Made by a program: the position numbers and the translations under genes | Assembly (NCBI RefSeq): GCF_006717075.1 | Contig: NZ_VFQC01000003.1 | Span: 372,001 to 436,000 of the forward strand | DNA length: 64,000 nucleotides | Origin: Haloactinospora alba | Lineage (GTDB): Bacteria > Actinomycetota > Actinomycetes > Streptosporangiales > Streptosporangiaceae | Reading direction: 5' to 3' | Part shown: positions 1-9,705 of the stretch, piece by piece | Numbering within the stretch: position 1 is the first letter of the stretch | How the letters are laid out: every line of letters starts with the position of its first letter | Notes under the pieces: generated by a model | The model's database searches: none | The model's input: the letters and a program-made list of their open reading frames with translations, nothing else | Told to the model about the DNA's origin: nothing

Positions 1-1
1 G

Positions 2-2896
2 CGTGAGGTGTGCACCGGATCCCGCCAGCGCCCCAAACAGGTGCGGCGCGTGGTGGAGTCACTCGCCCGGTATGTGCTGCGGGCGGACAACCGGGCCACA
101 CCGTTCGGCCTGTTCGCCGGCGTGGCACCGGTGGAACTCGGTGATGGGCTCGTTTCCCACTGGGACGAAAACCACCGGGCCGTCGCGCGGGCGGATGCGG
201 AATGGCTCGCGGACGTGGCGACCCGGCTGGAGAACTGCCCTCAATTGCGCGACCAGCTGCTGGTGGTCGCCAGCAACCTGGCGTTCGTCCGCGACACACG
301 CGTCGTGGTGGGATGCCAGATATCCCAACCGCATCGTCCTACCCCTGCGGAAGTCTCCATCCGCAACACCACAGCTGTACAGACGGTGTTGAGCGAGGCC
401 AGCTCTCCGATCGCGATAGGGACCCTCACGGAGAAAGTGCGGGTCCGGTTCCCGGATACGCCGGTATCGGTGGTCACAGGGATGGTGGACGAGCTGCTGT
501 CCCAACGGTTCCTGATCACCGACCTGCGCCCACCGATGAGCGCCACCGACCCGCTGGACCACCTCCTCGGGGTCATCGAAACCGTGGACACGACAGTGTT
601 ACCCACGGAAACGGCCAGACTGGTTCATGAACTGCGCCGCATACAGGCCGAACTGTCGCGGCATAACCACACATGCCCACCCGAACGACAACGTGAGACA
701 CGAAACGCCGTAACCGCGCGCATGGCGCGCCTCGCCACCAAAGACCCACCTGTGGCAGCCGATCTCCGGGTCGACAGCACTCTGCGGTTGCCACCCGCTG
801 TGCAGCGTGAAGCCGAAACCGCAGCACAAACACTGACCCGACTGAGCCCGCACCCGCACGGAACCCCCGAGTGGGCCGACTACCACCTCCGGTTCCTGGA
901 ACGCTACGGCATCGGTGCCCGTGTTCCTGTGATGGAACTCCTCAACCCGGCCACGGGGCTCGGCTTTCCCGCCGGTTACCGGGACTCGCACCTGCCCCCG
1001 CCGCAACAGCAACACGTGTCCGAACGGGACCGCCAACTGTTGGCACTGGCACAACACGCCGCGATGGAACGCAACCTTGAGGTCGTCCTGGACGAGGAAA
1101 CACTTACCCGGCTGGCCGGAACCACCCCCACGGCACCACCGCACACCGAACTGTCATTCCGCCTGCACGCCCCCGCACCCCAAGCCCTATGGCAGGGCGC
1201 GTTCGACCTGGCCGTCACCGGCGCGTCCCGCGCCGCCGGAACGATGGCGGGACGGTTCTTGGACCTTTTCGCTCCCGCCGATCGCCAGCGCATGACCACG
1301 GCCTACACCCAACTCCCCACCACGGTCGAGAACGCGGCACCGGTTCAGGTGTGCTGCCCTCCGCTGTACCCCGGCACCGACAACGTGGCCCGCGCCCCGG
1401 AAGTCCTCGCCCGCACGGTCCCACTCGCCGAACCTCCCACCCCCACCACGGAACCGGTGCCGCTGGAGGACCTCATCGTCACCGCTGACACCGAACGGCT
1501 TGCCCTCATGTCGCTCTCCCGCGGCCAGGTCGTGGACCCCCTCATGTTCAACGCGGTCGAGCACACCACCCACACCCACCCACTCGCACGGTTCCTCTGC
1601 GAGATCAACAACGCCCGCGCCGCTTCCTGCACCCTTTTCTCCTGGGGCACCGCCAGCCACCTACCGTTCGTGCCCCGCCTGCGATACGGGCGCACGATCC
1701 TCGCACCCGCCCAGTGGCGCCTCACTCCCAACGACCTGCCCGACAGCCGCACTCCCTGGCCGCAGTGGCAAGAAGAGTTCTCCCGTTGGCGCCAACACCG
1801 CCGTGTCCCTGACGAGGTCAACCTCGGCCACGGCGACCGTCGGCTGCGCCTGAACCTAGAGGAACCCGCCCACCAGCACCTGCTGCGCTCGGAACTCGAC
1901 CGCAACACAAACACCCTCCTCCGCGAGGCACCGCCAGCCGAGGCGTTCGGATGGTGCCACGGACGCGCCCACGAGATCGTCGTACCGTTGGCCACCACCC
2001 GACGACCCGCCCCCCAGCCAACCACCCCGGCCGATCACCCTGCCCCCACGGTGAACCGCGACCACGGCCATCTCCCCGGTGCCGATGGGTGGTTGTACGC
2101 CAAGCTGTACGCTCCCCCCGAGCAGCACGCCACGATCCTGACCCGCCACCTTCCCCGACTCCTGGCGGATTGGGAGCATCCGCCCGAGTGGTGGTTCATG
2201 CGCTACCGCGACCCGCACCCCCACCTGCGGCTACGGATACGCACCACTCCGGAGACGTTCGCCGACATCGCCCAACGCCTCAGCGCCTGGGTCGAGAAAC
2301 TACGTCACCACGGGCTCACCGGTCGTCTGCAGATGGACACCTACTATCCCGAGACCGGAAGGTTCGGCACCGGCACGGCGATGGACGCCGCCGAGGAGGT
2401 GTTCATCGCCGACTCCACGGCCGCACTCGCGCAACTCCACTACCTCGCGCCGAACAGGCCCCTCGCCGCGCAGGCTCTCACCGCCGCAAGCATGGTTGAC
2501 CTCGCCACCGCCCTGGCCGAGAGCCCCTCCTCGGGCATGCGGTGGCTGATCGACCGCATCGACACCACTTCCACCCCAGCACCGGACCGAACGATCCGGA
2601 CTCAGACTCTCCAGCTCACCGGTGTGTACGACGACCATTCCGCCCTCCACGCGCTACCCGGTACAGAGGCCATCACGACTGCCTGGCACCACCGCCGCAC
2701 AGCCCTGGCAACCTACCGCGCGGCCCTGGACGAACAGCAGCACCGCCCGGAAAGGATGCTGCCCGCGCTGCTGCACCTCCACCACGTGCGGATGAGCGGC
2801 ATCGCCCCCGACGACGAACGAACATGCCTACACCTCGCCCGCGCCGCAGCACTGAGCTGGACCAACCGCCATCCGGGAAACCATCATGCACCGTGA
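2..2896 (+). CDS. lanB: Class I lanthipeptide dehydratase LanB, 5' end outside window
   Basis: This protein dehydrates Ser/Thr of a lanthipeptide precursor by tRNA-dependent glutamylation followed by glutamate elimination. The frame is open from the first bases. The family motif with 'RATPFGLFAGVAPV' lies near residue 35, whereas in full-length LanB proteins it usually lies near residue 100, so roughly 70-80 N-terminal residues are missing and the GTG at base 8 is not the true start. The first two thirds match the glutamylation domain. From about base 2080 to the end the sequence matches the SpaB_C elimination domain ('GWLYAKLYAP', 'RYRDPHPHLRLRI', 'MDTYYPETGRFG'). It overlaps lanC by 11 bases, so the two are translationally coupled. 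The precursor peptide and the transporter must lie upstream of the window. Confidence 0.93.
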   Translation, partial: REVCTGSRQRPKQVRRVVESLARYVLRADNRATPFGLFAGVAPVELGDGLVSHWDENHRAVARADAEWLADVATRLENCPQLRDQLLVVASNLAFVRDTRVVVGCQISQPHRPTPAEVSIRNTTAVQTVLSEASSPIAIGTLTEKVRVRFPDTPVSVVTGMVDELLSQRFLITDLRPPMSATDPLDHLLGVIETVDTTVLPTETARLVHELRRIQAELSRHNHTCPPERQRETRNAVTARMARLATKDPPVAADLRVDSTLRLPPAVQREAETAAQTLTRLSPHPHGTPEWADYHLRFLERYGIGARVPVMELLNPATGLGFPAGYRDSHLPPPQQQHVSERDRQLLALAQHAAMERNLEVVLDEETLTRLAGTTPTAPPHTELSFRLHAPAPQALWQGAFDLAVTGASRAAGTMAGRFLDLFAPADRQRMTTAYTQLPTTVENAAPVQVCCPPLYPGTDNVARAPEVLARTVPLAEPPTPTTEPVPLEDLIVTADTERLALMSLSRGQVVDPLMFNAVEHTTHTHPLARFLCEINNARAASCTLFSWGTASHLPFVPRLRYGRTILAPAQWRLTPNDLPDSRTPWPQWQEEFSRWRQHRRVPDEVNLGHGDRRLRLNLEEPAHQHLLRSELDRNTNTLLREAPPAEAFGWCHGRAHEIVVPLATTRRPAPQPTTPADHPAPTVNRDHGHLPGADGWLYAKLYAPPEQHATILTRHLPRLLADWEHPPEWWFMRYRDPHPHLRLRIRTTPETFADIAQRLSAWVEKLRHHGLTGRLQMDTYYPETGRFGTGTAMDAAEEVFIADSTAALAQLHYLAPNRPLAAQALTAASMVDLATALAESPSSGMRWLIDRIDTTSTPAPDRTIRTQTLQLTGVYDDHSALHALPGTEAITTAWHHRRTALATYRAALDEQQHRPERMLPALLHLHHVRMSGIAPDDERTCLHLARAAALSWTNRHPGNHHAP

Positions 2897-4067
2897 ACCC
2901 CAGCAGCGCGCCCGTACCACCACCCACACGCACCCGGGCCAGTCCCTGGCCTCAGGCGCCTGCGGAATCGCGTTGCTGCACATCGAACGCGCCCGAACCC
3001 AGCACGGCGACTGGAACACCGCCCACGCCTGGCTCGCGGCCGCCTCCCAGGACACCCTCACCGCTGACACCGACGCGTGCCTGTACTTCGGCGCCCCGGC
3101 ACTGGCCTTCGCCCTCCACACCGCAGCCGGAACGTCGCACCGCTACGAGCACACACTCGCCACGTTGGACACCAGCATCACCGCCCTCACCCGGCGGCGA
3201 TTGGACAACGCCCATGCCCGCATCGACCACAACACCCGCCCCGCACCCTCCGAGTTCGACCTCATCCACGGCCTCACCGGGCTGGGCACCTACCACCTGC
3301 GCCGCCACCCCCACAGCAGCATCACCGCAGAGGTACTGTCCTACCTCGTACGCCTGAGCGCACCACTGCCGGGAGACAGCGGCCAACTGCCCGGCTGGTG
3401 GACCGACCTGGGACCCACAGGGCAACCATCACCGGCCTTTCCCCGCGGTCACGGCAACCTTGGCATGGCCCACGGGATCTCCGGACCCCTCGCACTGCTC
3501 TCCCTCGCCCTGCGCCGCGGCGTCACCGTCGAGGATCACACCGAGGCCATCCAACGGATCTGCTTCTGGTTGGACACGTGGCGCCGAGAAAACGGCACCA
3601 CCGTGTGGTGGCCCCAGTGGGTCACTCGCGCGGAGCTGTACGGCCACCGATCCCACCACCCGGAACCGCAACGCCCCTCGTGGTGTTACGGAACACCCGG
3701 CATGGCCCGAGCCCAGCAACTCGCCGCCATCGCCACGGGCGACACCCGGCGCCAGCTCACAGCCGAGCGTGCCCTGCTCGGCTGTCTCACCGACCCTGTC
3801 CAGCGTGCCCAGATCACCGAGGCCGGCCTGTGCCACGGTTGGGCCGGACTGTGCCACACGACCCGGCGCGCGGCCGCTGATGCCCTCACCCCCGATATCG
3901 CTTCACACCTGCCGGAACTGGACACCTCCCCGCTCGACCGCCCCTCCGAATCCTCCCGCGATCTGGGGCTGCTCACCGGCACCGCAGGTGCTGCTCTCGC
4001 TCTGCACACCGCCCACGCTGACACGCCCGCCACCAGTGGCTGGGACGCGTGCCTCCTCGTCAACTGA
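2886..4067 (+). CDS. lanC: Lanthionine synthetase C-like cyclase LanC
   Basis: A 393-residue zinc enzyme that adds Cys thiols to dehydrated residues of the lanthipeptide, closing the (methyl)lanthionine rings. The LanC signatures are visible: 'AHGISG' with His196, 'WCYG' with Cys267, and 'CHGWAGL' with Cys316-His317; the two Cys and His317 are the expected zinc ligands. The length is normal for a stand-alone LanC. The ATG start lies inside the 3' end of lanB. Together with the full-length LanB this identifies a class I cluster. Confidence 0.94.
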   Translation: MHREPQQRARTTTHTHPGQSLASGACGIALLHIERARTQHGDWNTAHAWLAAASQDTLTADTDACLYFGAPALAFALHTAAGTSHRYEHTLATLDTSITALTRRRLDNAHARIDHNTRPAPSEFDLIHGLTGLGTYHLRRHPHSSITAEVLSYLVRLSAPLPGDSGQLPGWWTDLGPTGQPSPAFPRGHGNLGMAHGISGPLALLSLALRRGVTVEDHTEAIQRICFWLDTWRRENGTTVWWPQWVTRAELYGHRSHHPEPQRPSWCYGTPGMARAQQLAAIATGDTRRQLTAERALLGCLTDPVQRAQITEAGLCHGWAGLCHTTRRAAADALTPDIASHLPELDTSPLDRPSESSRDLGLLTGTAGAALALHTAHADTPATSGWDACLLVN

Positions 4068-4093
4068 ACGTGCCCCACGAAAGGCACCACGTT

Positions 4094-4900
4094 ATGCCTC
4101 CGGACGACTGGCGCCAGTACCTCATCACGTTCGACACCCGCCAGGAGGCCGAAGACCTCGCCGCACAGGAACTCCGCTCCGCACTAGCCACCCTCGAAAC
4201 CGAGGATGCGATCACCCGCTGGTTCTTCACCCGCAAGTTCCCGCAATGGCGAGTGCGCTACCAGCCCGCACCACAATGCGCACAGCACCCCCTTGACCAG
4301 GCACTGGAGGAATGGAAAGCCCGGGGCCGCATCACCGAGTGGACACGAGGCATTTACGAACCCGAGGAGTATGCTTTCGGCGGCCCAACAGCCATGGACA
4401 CCGCCCACACCCTGTTCTGGCACGACAGCCGCACCATTCTCGAACACCTCTCCCGGATCCCCCACGGAGGAACCGGACAGCGCCGCGAACTCTCCATCAT
4501 GCTGTGCAGCCTGTTGATGCGCAGCGCGGGCCAAGACTTCTACGAGCATGGTGACGTTTGGGCACGCGTGGCAGAGGAACGCTCTTTGCCCTCCGGCGTA
4601 TCCCGTGAACAGCTCCACCGCCTGGGATCCGACCTGGTGAGACTCATTCTCGTGGATACGGGACCGAAAAGTCCGCTCTTGCGCGAAGGAGCGCCTCTGG
4701 AATGGCTCATCCCCTGGGCAGAGGCATTCTCCGAGGCGGGACGAGACCTGGGAGAACACGCCCGCACCGGCACGCTCACCCGTGGACTGCGCGCGGTCCT
4801 GGCCCACCATGTCCTGTTCCATTTCAACCGCATCGGCCTCTCCGCGACGACACAGAGCGTTCTCGCCCACGCGGCCGCAACCGCGGTTTTCGACACCTAA
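4094..4900 (+). CDS. Stand-alone thiopeptide-type bacteriocin biosynthesis protein (SpaB_C-like)
   Basis: A 268-residue protein resembling the C-terminal elimination domain of LanB. The opening 'DDWRQYLITFDTRQEAEDL', the 'WFFTRKFPQWRVRY' strand and 'GIYEPEEYAFGG' correspond to the 'WLYAKLYAP', 'WWFMRYRDPHPHLRLRI' and 'YYPETGRFG' elements of the LanB in the same operon. I chose the ATG at 4094 because GAAAGG lies 9 bases before it; an upstream in-frame ATG would overlap lanC. Such proteins occur in thiopeptide clusters as glutamate-elimination or cycloaddition enzymes and in some lanthipeptide clusters without an assigned role. The neighbouring LanB already has its own SpaB_C domain, so this copy may act in a second step, or help the first. 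Confidence 0.82.
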   Translation: MPPDDWRQYLITFDTRQEAEDLAAQELRSALATLETEDAITRWFFTRKFPQWRVRYQPAPQCAQHPLDQALEEWKARGRITEWTRGIYEPEEYAFGGPTAMDTAHTLFWHDSRTILEHLSRIPHGGTGQRRELSIMLCSLLMRSAGQDFYEHGDVWARVAEERSLPSGVSREQLHRLGSDLVRLILVDTGPKSPLLREGAPLEWLIPWAEAFSEAGRDLGEHARTGTLTRGLRAVLAHHVLFHFNRIGLSATTQSVLAHAAATAVFDT

Positions 4901-4931
4901 CGGGATTGGTGGGGCACCGAGGAGCGCATCA

Positions 4932-4957
4932 GGCCGCGCCCGAAGGCGGGCGCGGCC
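4932..4957. terminator. Bidirectional hairpin terminator
   Basis: A perfect 11-bp GC-rich stem (GGCCGCGCCCG and its complement) with an AAGG loop lies between the convergent ends of the lanthipeptide operon and the ABC permease gene. There is no strong T-run, which is common in actinomycetes. Confidence 0.75.
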
Positions 4958-7513
4958 CTACTCCCGTATGCTGAGGGCGTCTATGGGGCGGGACCGCAGG
5001 GACAGCCGCACCGGCACCATGACCGCCAGGGCGGTGAGCAGCGCCGTGCCGCCGACGACGCCCGCGTACACCCCTGGCGGTCCCGCCGGGACGGGCGTCC
5101 CCAGGAAGGCGACGCTGAGCACGCTCAACGGCACCAGGGCCGCCGCCGTCCCCAGGATCACCGCGAGCAGCACCAGCACGAGCACCTCCCACCACAGGGA
5201 GCGGGTGAGCTGGTGGCGCGTCGTGCCGATGAGGCGCAGCAGCGCGAACTCGCGGAACCGGCCCGCGGTGGCCATGACCAGGGTGTTCACCACCGCCACG
5301 GCGATGTAGCCCAGGATCACCGCCAACCCCGCCAGGTTGATCCACGCGGCGAGCCGCGACTGCGCCCGCGCCCGGTCCACGAACCCCGAACGGTCGGTGA
5401 CCTCCAGTGTCGGGTGCCGCTGCGCCGCCTCCTCGGCGGCGGAGTGCAGCTGTTGGGTGCCGGCGCCGTCCGCGGAGGACAGCAGCAGCCGGGACGGCGG
5501 CGCCGCGTGCCCCTCGAGCACCCCGTTCGGCACCACCACGTCGCCGAACCCGAGCCCGCGCTCGTAGGTGGCCACCAGCCGCAGCGTGGCGGGGGTGCCG
5601 TCGCCGAGCCGCACGTCCAGCTCGTCGCCCACCTCGGCGCCGAGGAGGTTCGCGTTCGAGTTCTCCATGGCCATGGTCGCCTTACCCATGCGGGAGAGGT
5701 CGCCGTCGACGCCCCCCAGGTCCAGGGTGTCGTCCAGCGCCTGTGGAGCGACGCCGCTGGCGGTGTAGGTGACGACCTCGGGATCGCCGAACAGGCTGCG
5801 GGTGACGAACAGTTCCGTCTCCCGCACCGGCGACACCGCCCCCACACCGGGGGTCTCGGCGATGTCGGCCACCGCCTTGGCGCCGATGCCGCCCGAGGCG
5901 GCGTCGGTGAGCACCGCGTCCGCGGTGAGACCCTCCCGCACCTGGGTGTCGGTGGCCGAGGTGAGCACGGACTGGGTGTAGGACATGGACAGGGTCAGCC
6001 CGATCGCCAGCACCAGCGGTGTCAGCACCGACCCCAGGCGGCGGTAGTCCGACTCGGTGTGTTCGGCGGCGAGGAACCCGCTCACGCGGATGCGGCGCAG
6101 CGGGGCGGTGACCGCGCCCACGAGCGGCCGCAGCAGCACCGGCCCCAGCAGCGCCACCGCCACCACCAGCAGCAGCACCGCGCTGCCGGTCCCGGCCGCG
6201 CCCAGCTCGGTGCGCAGCGCGAGCGGGGTCAGGGACGCGCTCCCCCCCAGAGCCAGGCACACCAGTCCGGCGGTGCGCCGCCACGCCGCCGGTTCGCCGG
6301 ACTCGGCCGCGGACTGCCGCAGCGCCCCCACCGGGTCGGCCCGGGCCGGCCGCACGGCGGCGGTGACCCCGCCCACCAGCGCGGTCAGCACCGTCACCGC
6401 GACCGCGGCGAGCAGCGGCAGCGGCCCCACCGACAGGTGCAGGTCCGCGGGGATGGCCCCGATGCGGGCGAAGAACGCCCGCAGCCCCTGGGCCACCAGC
6501 ACACCGGGGACACAGCCCACGACTGCGGCCGCGGCCGCCACCAGCAGCGCCTCCGCGCCGACGATCCGCAGGATCTGGCCCGGGGTGGCGCCGATGGCGC
6601 GCAGCACCGCGAACTCCCGGCGGCGCTGGTGCACGGACAGGGACAGGGTGGCGGAGACGATGAACAGCGCGATCAGCACCGCCAGGCCGCCGAACGAGGA
6701 CGCGACGAGGAGCAGCAGCCCCCGGGACTGTCCGACGTCGGAGAACTCCAGCCGGCTCATGTCCCGGCCGGTGTGGACCGTCACGTCCCGGTCCCCCGCC
6801 GCTGACTCCAGCGCCGCGGTGAGTTCGTCCGGGCCGGTGCCCTCCGCGGCCACCACACCGATGGCGGTGACCCGGTCCGGGGCGCCGGACAACCGCCCCG
6901 CCTGTGCGGGGGTGAGAAACACGGCGTTCCGGCGGGGGGAGGAGCGGTCCTCGTGGGAGGCGATGCCGCTGACCTCGTACTCGGCGGGGGTGGCCGTGCT
7001 GGTGAGGGTGAGGGTGTCGCCGGGGGAGGCGTCCAGTTTCCCGGCGAGGTCGGCGTCCAGCACCACCTCGGAGTCCGAGGCGGGCGCGTCGCCGTCCCGG
7101 AGGGTGTAGGGACCCAGCGGGGCGGTGTCCCACCCGTGGCCGGTGGCCTCCACCGGCTTGGCGCCGCCGTCGGGGCCCTGCACGGCCACCTCGGTGGTGT
7201 GGTCGCCGACGGCCAGCTCCACCGCGGGCTCCTCGGCGAGGTCGCCGACCATCCCCTCCGGGAGCAGCACCGGTTCCGGCAGGCGCGTCGTGGTCATGAC
7301 GTCCCCGCCCTCGGGGCGCATGGTCTGGTCGCCGCCGACCACGGCGGAGGCGGCCGCGTACCGCTGCGGCTCCACCGAGGAGCGCAACCCCGACTCGACG
7401 AGGATGCCGGAGGCCGCCACCAGTGCGGTCCCGCACAGCAGCGCGACGAACGCCCCCACGAAGGGCGCCTTGCGCGCGCGCAGGGTCTTCGCAGCCACCC
7501 GGAGCATGTTCAC
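4958..7513 (-). CDS. ABC transporter permease, FtsX/MacB type
   Basis: A large integral membrane permease of about 851 residues with the two-FtsX-domain architecture: an N-terminal membrane segment ('APFVGAFVALLCGTALVAAS'), a long extracytoplasmic region, a group of membrane helices, a second extracytoplasmic region and a final three-helix FtsX block ending in 'RSRPIDALSIRE'. The GTG at 7513 overlaps the stop of the ATPase gene by four bases (GTGA), so I prefer it; an ATG two codons later is possible. Such exporters move lipoproteins, peptides or antibiotics out of the membrane. It lies next to a lanthipeptide cluster and a divergent two-component system, so peptide efflux or immunity is a reasonable inference. 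Confidence 0.88.
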   Translation of the reverse strand: MNMLRVAAKTLRARKAPFVGAFVALLCGTALVAASGILVESGLRSSVEPQRYAAASAVVGGDQTMRPEGGDVMTTTRLPEPVLLPEGMVGDLAEEPAVELAVGDHTTEVAVQGPDGGAKPVEATGHGWDTAPLGPYTLRDGDAPASDSEVVLDADLAGKLDASPGDTLTLTSTATPAEYEVSGIASHEDRSSPRRNAVFLTPAQAGRLSGAPDRVTAIGVVAAEGTGPDELTAALESAAGDRDVTVHTGRDMSRLEFSDVGQSRGLLLLVASSFGGLAVLIALFIVSATLSLSVHQRRREFAVLRAIGATPGQILRIVGAEALLVAAAAAVVGCVPGVLVAQGLRAFFARIGAIPADLHLSVGPLPLLAAVAVTVLTALVGGVTAAVRPARADPVGALRQSAAESGEPAAWRRTAGLVCLALGGSASLTPLALRTELGAAGTGSAVLLLVVAVALLGPVLLRPLVGAVTAPLRRIRVSGFLAAEHTESDYRRLGSVLTPLVLAIGLTLSMSYTQSVLTSATDTQVREGLTADAVLTDAASGGIGAKAVADIAETPGVGAVSPVRETELFVTRSLFGDPEVVTYTASGVAPQALDDTLDLGGVDGDLSRMGKATMAMENSNANLLGAEVGDELDVRLGDGTPATLRLVATYERGLGFGDVVVPNGVLEGHAAPPSRLLLSSADGAGTQQLHSAAEEAAQRHPTLEVTDRSGFVDRARAQSRLAAWINLAGLAVILGYIAVAVVNTLVMATAGRFREFALLRLIGTTRHQLTRSLWWEVLVLVLLAVILGTAAALVPLSVLSVAFLGTPVPAGPPGVYAGVVGGTALLTALAVMVPVRLSLRSRPIDALSIRE

Positions 7514-8307
7514 GCCCGCCCCAGACGGCTCATCCGTTCGGCGACCGCCTCGGCGGTGGGCGCGGCGAGACGGTCGGCGAGCTTCCCGTCGGTGAGGAAC
7601 AGCACCTCGTCCGCGTGTGCCGCCGCGGCGCTGTCGTGGGTGACCATGAGGACCGTCTGCCCCAGGTCGGTGACGACCTCCCGCAGCAGCGCCAGCACCT
7701 GTCCGCCGGTGTGCGAGTCCAGGGCGCCGGTGGGTTCGTCGGCGAACACCGCGTCCGGGCGGGCGATGAGCGCCCGCGCGATCGCGACGCGCTGCTGCTG
7801 CCCGCCGGACAGCTGCGTCGGCCGGCGCCGCAGCCACTGGTCGATCCCCACCCGGCGGGTGACGAGCTCCGCCCACTCCCGGTCGACAGGGCGGCCGCTC
7901 AGCCGCAGCGGCATCGTGATGTTGTCCTGCACGGTCAGCGCCGACAGCAGGTTGTACTCCTGGAAGACGAACCCGACCCGTTCCCGCCGCAGCCGGGTGA
8001 GCCGGTTCTGCGACAACCGGTCCAGGTCCGTGTCACCCAGCCGCACGTTGCCGCTCGTGGGCCGGTCCAACCCGGCGGCGCAGTGCAGGAACGTGCTCTT
8101 CCCGGAGCCCGACGGGCCCATTACGGCAGTGAAGCTTCCGCGCGCAAGCGTTACGGAAATATCCGCAAGGGCGGTCGTCTCGTCCGCCCCGGAACTGTAT
8201 TTCCGGTACACTTCCCGCATCAGCAGTGCGGGATTATCACCGTGTGAATTCCCGTCGCTGTCGCCTTTCGAACGTGTCGGCTTTCCCGTTCGTTCCCTCG
8301 TCGGCAC
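7510..8307 (-). CDS. ABC transporter ATP-binding protein, LolD/MacB type
   Basis: A 265-residue ATPase that drives the neighbouring FtsX-type permease. Walker A is 'GPSGSGKST', the signature is 'LSGGQQQRVAIARAL', and Walker B leads into 'DEPTGALDS', the usual sequence of the LolD/MacB group. The start is decided by the ribosome site: AGAGGAG stands six bases before the GTG at 8307, whereas an in-frame GTG at 8364 has no such site. The gene couples to the permease by a GTGA overlap and is divergent from a sensor kinase gene, an arrangement typical of kinase-controlled efflux pumps. Confidence 0.92.
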   Translation of the reverse strand: MPTRERTGKPTRSKGDSDGNSHGDNPALLMREVYRKYSSGADETTALADISVTLARGSFTAVMGPSGSGKSTFLHCAAGLDRPTSGNVRLGDTDLDRLSQNRLTRLRRERVGFVFQEYNLLSALTVQDNITMPLRLSGRPVDREWAELVTRRVGIDQWLRRRPTQLSGGQQQRVAIARALIARPDAVFADEPTGALDSHTGGQVLALLREVVTDLGQTVLMVTHDSAAAAHADEVLFLTDGKLADRLAAPTAEAVAERMSRLGRA

Positions 8308-8448
8308 GGAAAACTCCTCTGCTCGGGTTGCCGGAATGCTATCAGAAGCGCGAATGCGAACCACGAAATCCGGTTGGAAAAGAAAACAACCGGGTATGGC
8401 GAAACACCGGCCGTAACGCGAACCGTAACCGGGTGAGGAGTGGGCCCC

Positions 8449-9705
8449 GTGCTGCGCCGCATGTCCGAAACCCCCGCCATGCCGGGGGGTGTGGCCGCCG
8501 ACGCGCCGAACGCGGGCCTGCTGTCCAGCACCGCGGCGACTGCCCGCTACGGAATGCGCGCGGGAATCAGCGCCCTCACCTGTTGGTTCGTTCTTTCCGG
8601 GCTTCTCCTCGCGCAGGCCACGGCCGTTCTCATCGTCGGCGGCCCGTTGTTACGGCTCGTCCGGAAACTCGCGAAACCGGTCGTGGACAGTGATTTCCGC
8701 GCCGCCTCCCACTATCTCGACGCGCACTCTCCCGACACCCCTTCCACGACCGGGCCGTCCGACTTCTGGAGCGCGTTCCGGTGGATGTGCGTCAACGCCG
8801 CGGCGGGGCTGGCCACCGGCGGGGTGGCGTTCGTCCTGCTGTTCGGCGCCGCCGTCTCCCTGACCTGCCCCCTGTGGTGGTGGGCCCTGCCCTCCGGTAT
8901 CGCGGTCAACCCCGGGATGTATCCCGTGTCGTCCTGGCCCGCCGCGCTCGCCACACCCCTCGTCGGCGCCGCCTACCTCACCTTGTTCCACCTGGCGGCG
9001 CCCCGGTTGGCGCGGTGGCACGCCCGCCTGGCGCACCGCGTGCTCACCACCGCGAGCAGGGACCGGCTCACCGCCCGCATCGCCGAGGTGACCGCCTCCC
9101 GCAACGAGGCCCTGGAAGCCCACGGCGCCGAGCTGCGCCGGATCGAACGCGACCTGCACGACGGCACCCAGAACCGCCTCGTCGCGGTGCGCATGCACCT
9201 GGGCATCCTCGACCGGCTGCTGGAGGAAGACCCCGAACGCGCACGCGGTATCCTCGCCCTGGCCAAGGAGGCCTCCGACGACGCGCTGGCCGACCTCCGC
9301 GACGTCGTCCGCGGCATCTACCCGCCGCTGCTCGCCGAACGCGGCCTGGCCAGCGCCGTCACCGCCCTCGCCTCCCGCAGCTCCCTGCCGTGCGAGGTCG
9401 ACGTGGGCGAACCGGCCCGCGCGCCCGCCGCCGTGGAGACCGCCGCCTACTTCGTCGCCGCCGAGGCCCTGTCCAACGCCGCCAAACACTCCGGCGCCAC
9501 CCATACCCGGGTCGCCCTCACCACCGAGGGCTCCCACCTCGTCGTCACCGTCACCGACGACGGCCGCGGCGGTATGGACGAGAACGGCGGCAGCGGCATC
9601 GCCGGCATCCGCCGGCGCGTGGCCGCGTTCGAGGGAACCACCGACATCACCAGCCCGCCCGGCGGGCCCAGCACCATCAAGGCGAGGTTGCCGTGCGAGT
9701 TCTGA
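8449..9705 (+). CDS. NarL-family sensor histidine kinase
   Basis: A membrane-bound kinase of about 418 residues. The first 200 residues hold at least four hydrophobic segments in a layout like the 'putative sensor' domain family. The dimerisation/phosphoacceptor element of the HisKA_3 class follows ('RRIERDLHDGTQNRL', His in the DLHDG motif), then a HATPase domain with 'ALSNAAKHSGATH' and 'DDGRGG'. I chose the GTG at 8449, which has GAGGAG eight bases before it. The stop overlaps the response regulator start. It is divergent from the ABC exporter pair, which it may control. Confidence 0.9.
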   Translation: MLRRMSETPAMPGGVAADAPNAGLLSSTAATARYGMRAGISALTCWFVLSGLLLAQATAVLIVGGPLLRLVRKLAKPVVDSDFRAASHYLDAHSPDTPSTTGPSDFWSAFRWMCVNAAAGLATGGVAFVLLFGAAVSLTCPLWWWALPSGIAVNPGMYPVSSWPAALATPLVGAAYLTLFHLAAPRLARWHARLAHRVLTTASRDRLTARIAEVTASRNEALEAHGAELRRIERDLHDGTQNRLVAVRMHLGILDRLLEEDPERARGILALAKEASDDALADLRDVVRGIYPPLLAERGLASAVTALASRSSLPCEVDVGEPARAPAAVETAAYFVAAEALSNAAKHSGATHTRVALTTEGSHLVVTVTDDGRGGMDENGGSGIAGIRRRVAAFEGTTDITSPPGGPSTIKARLPCEF

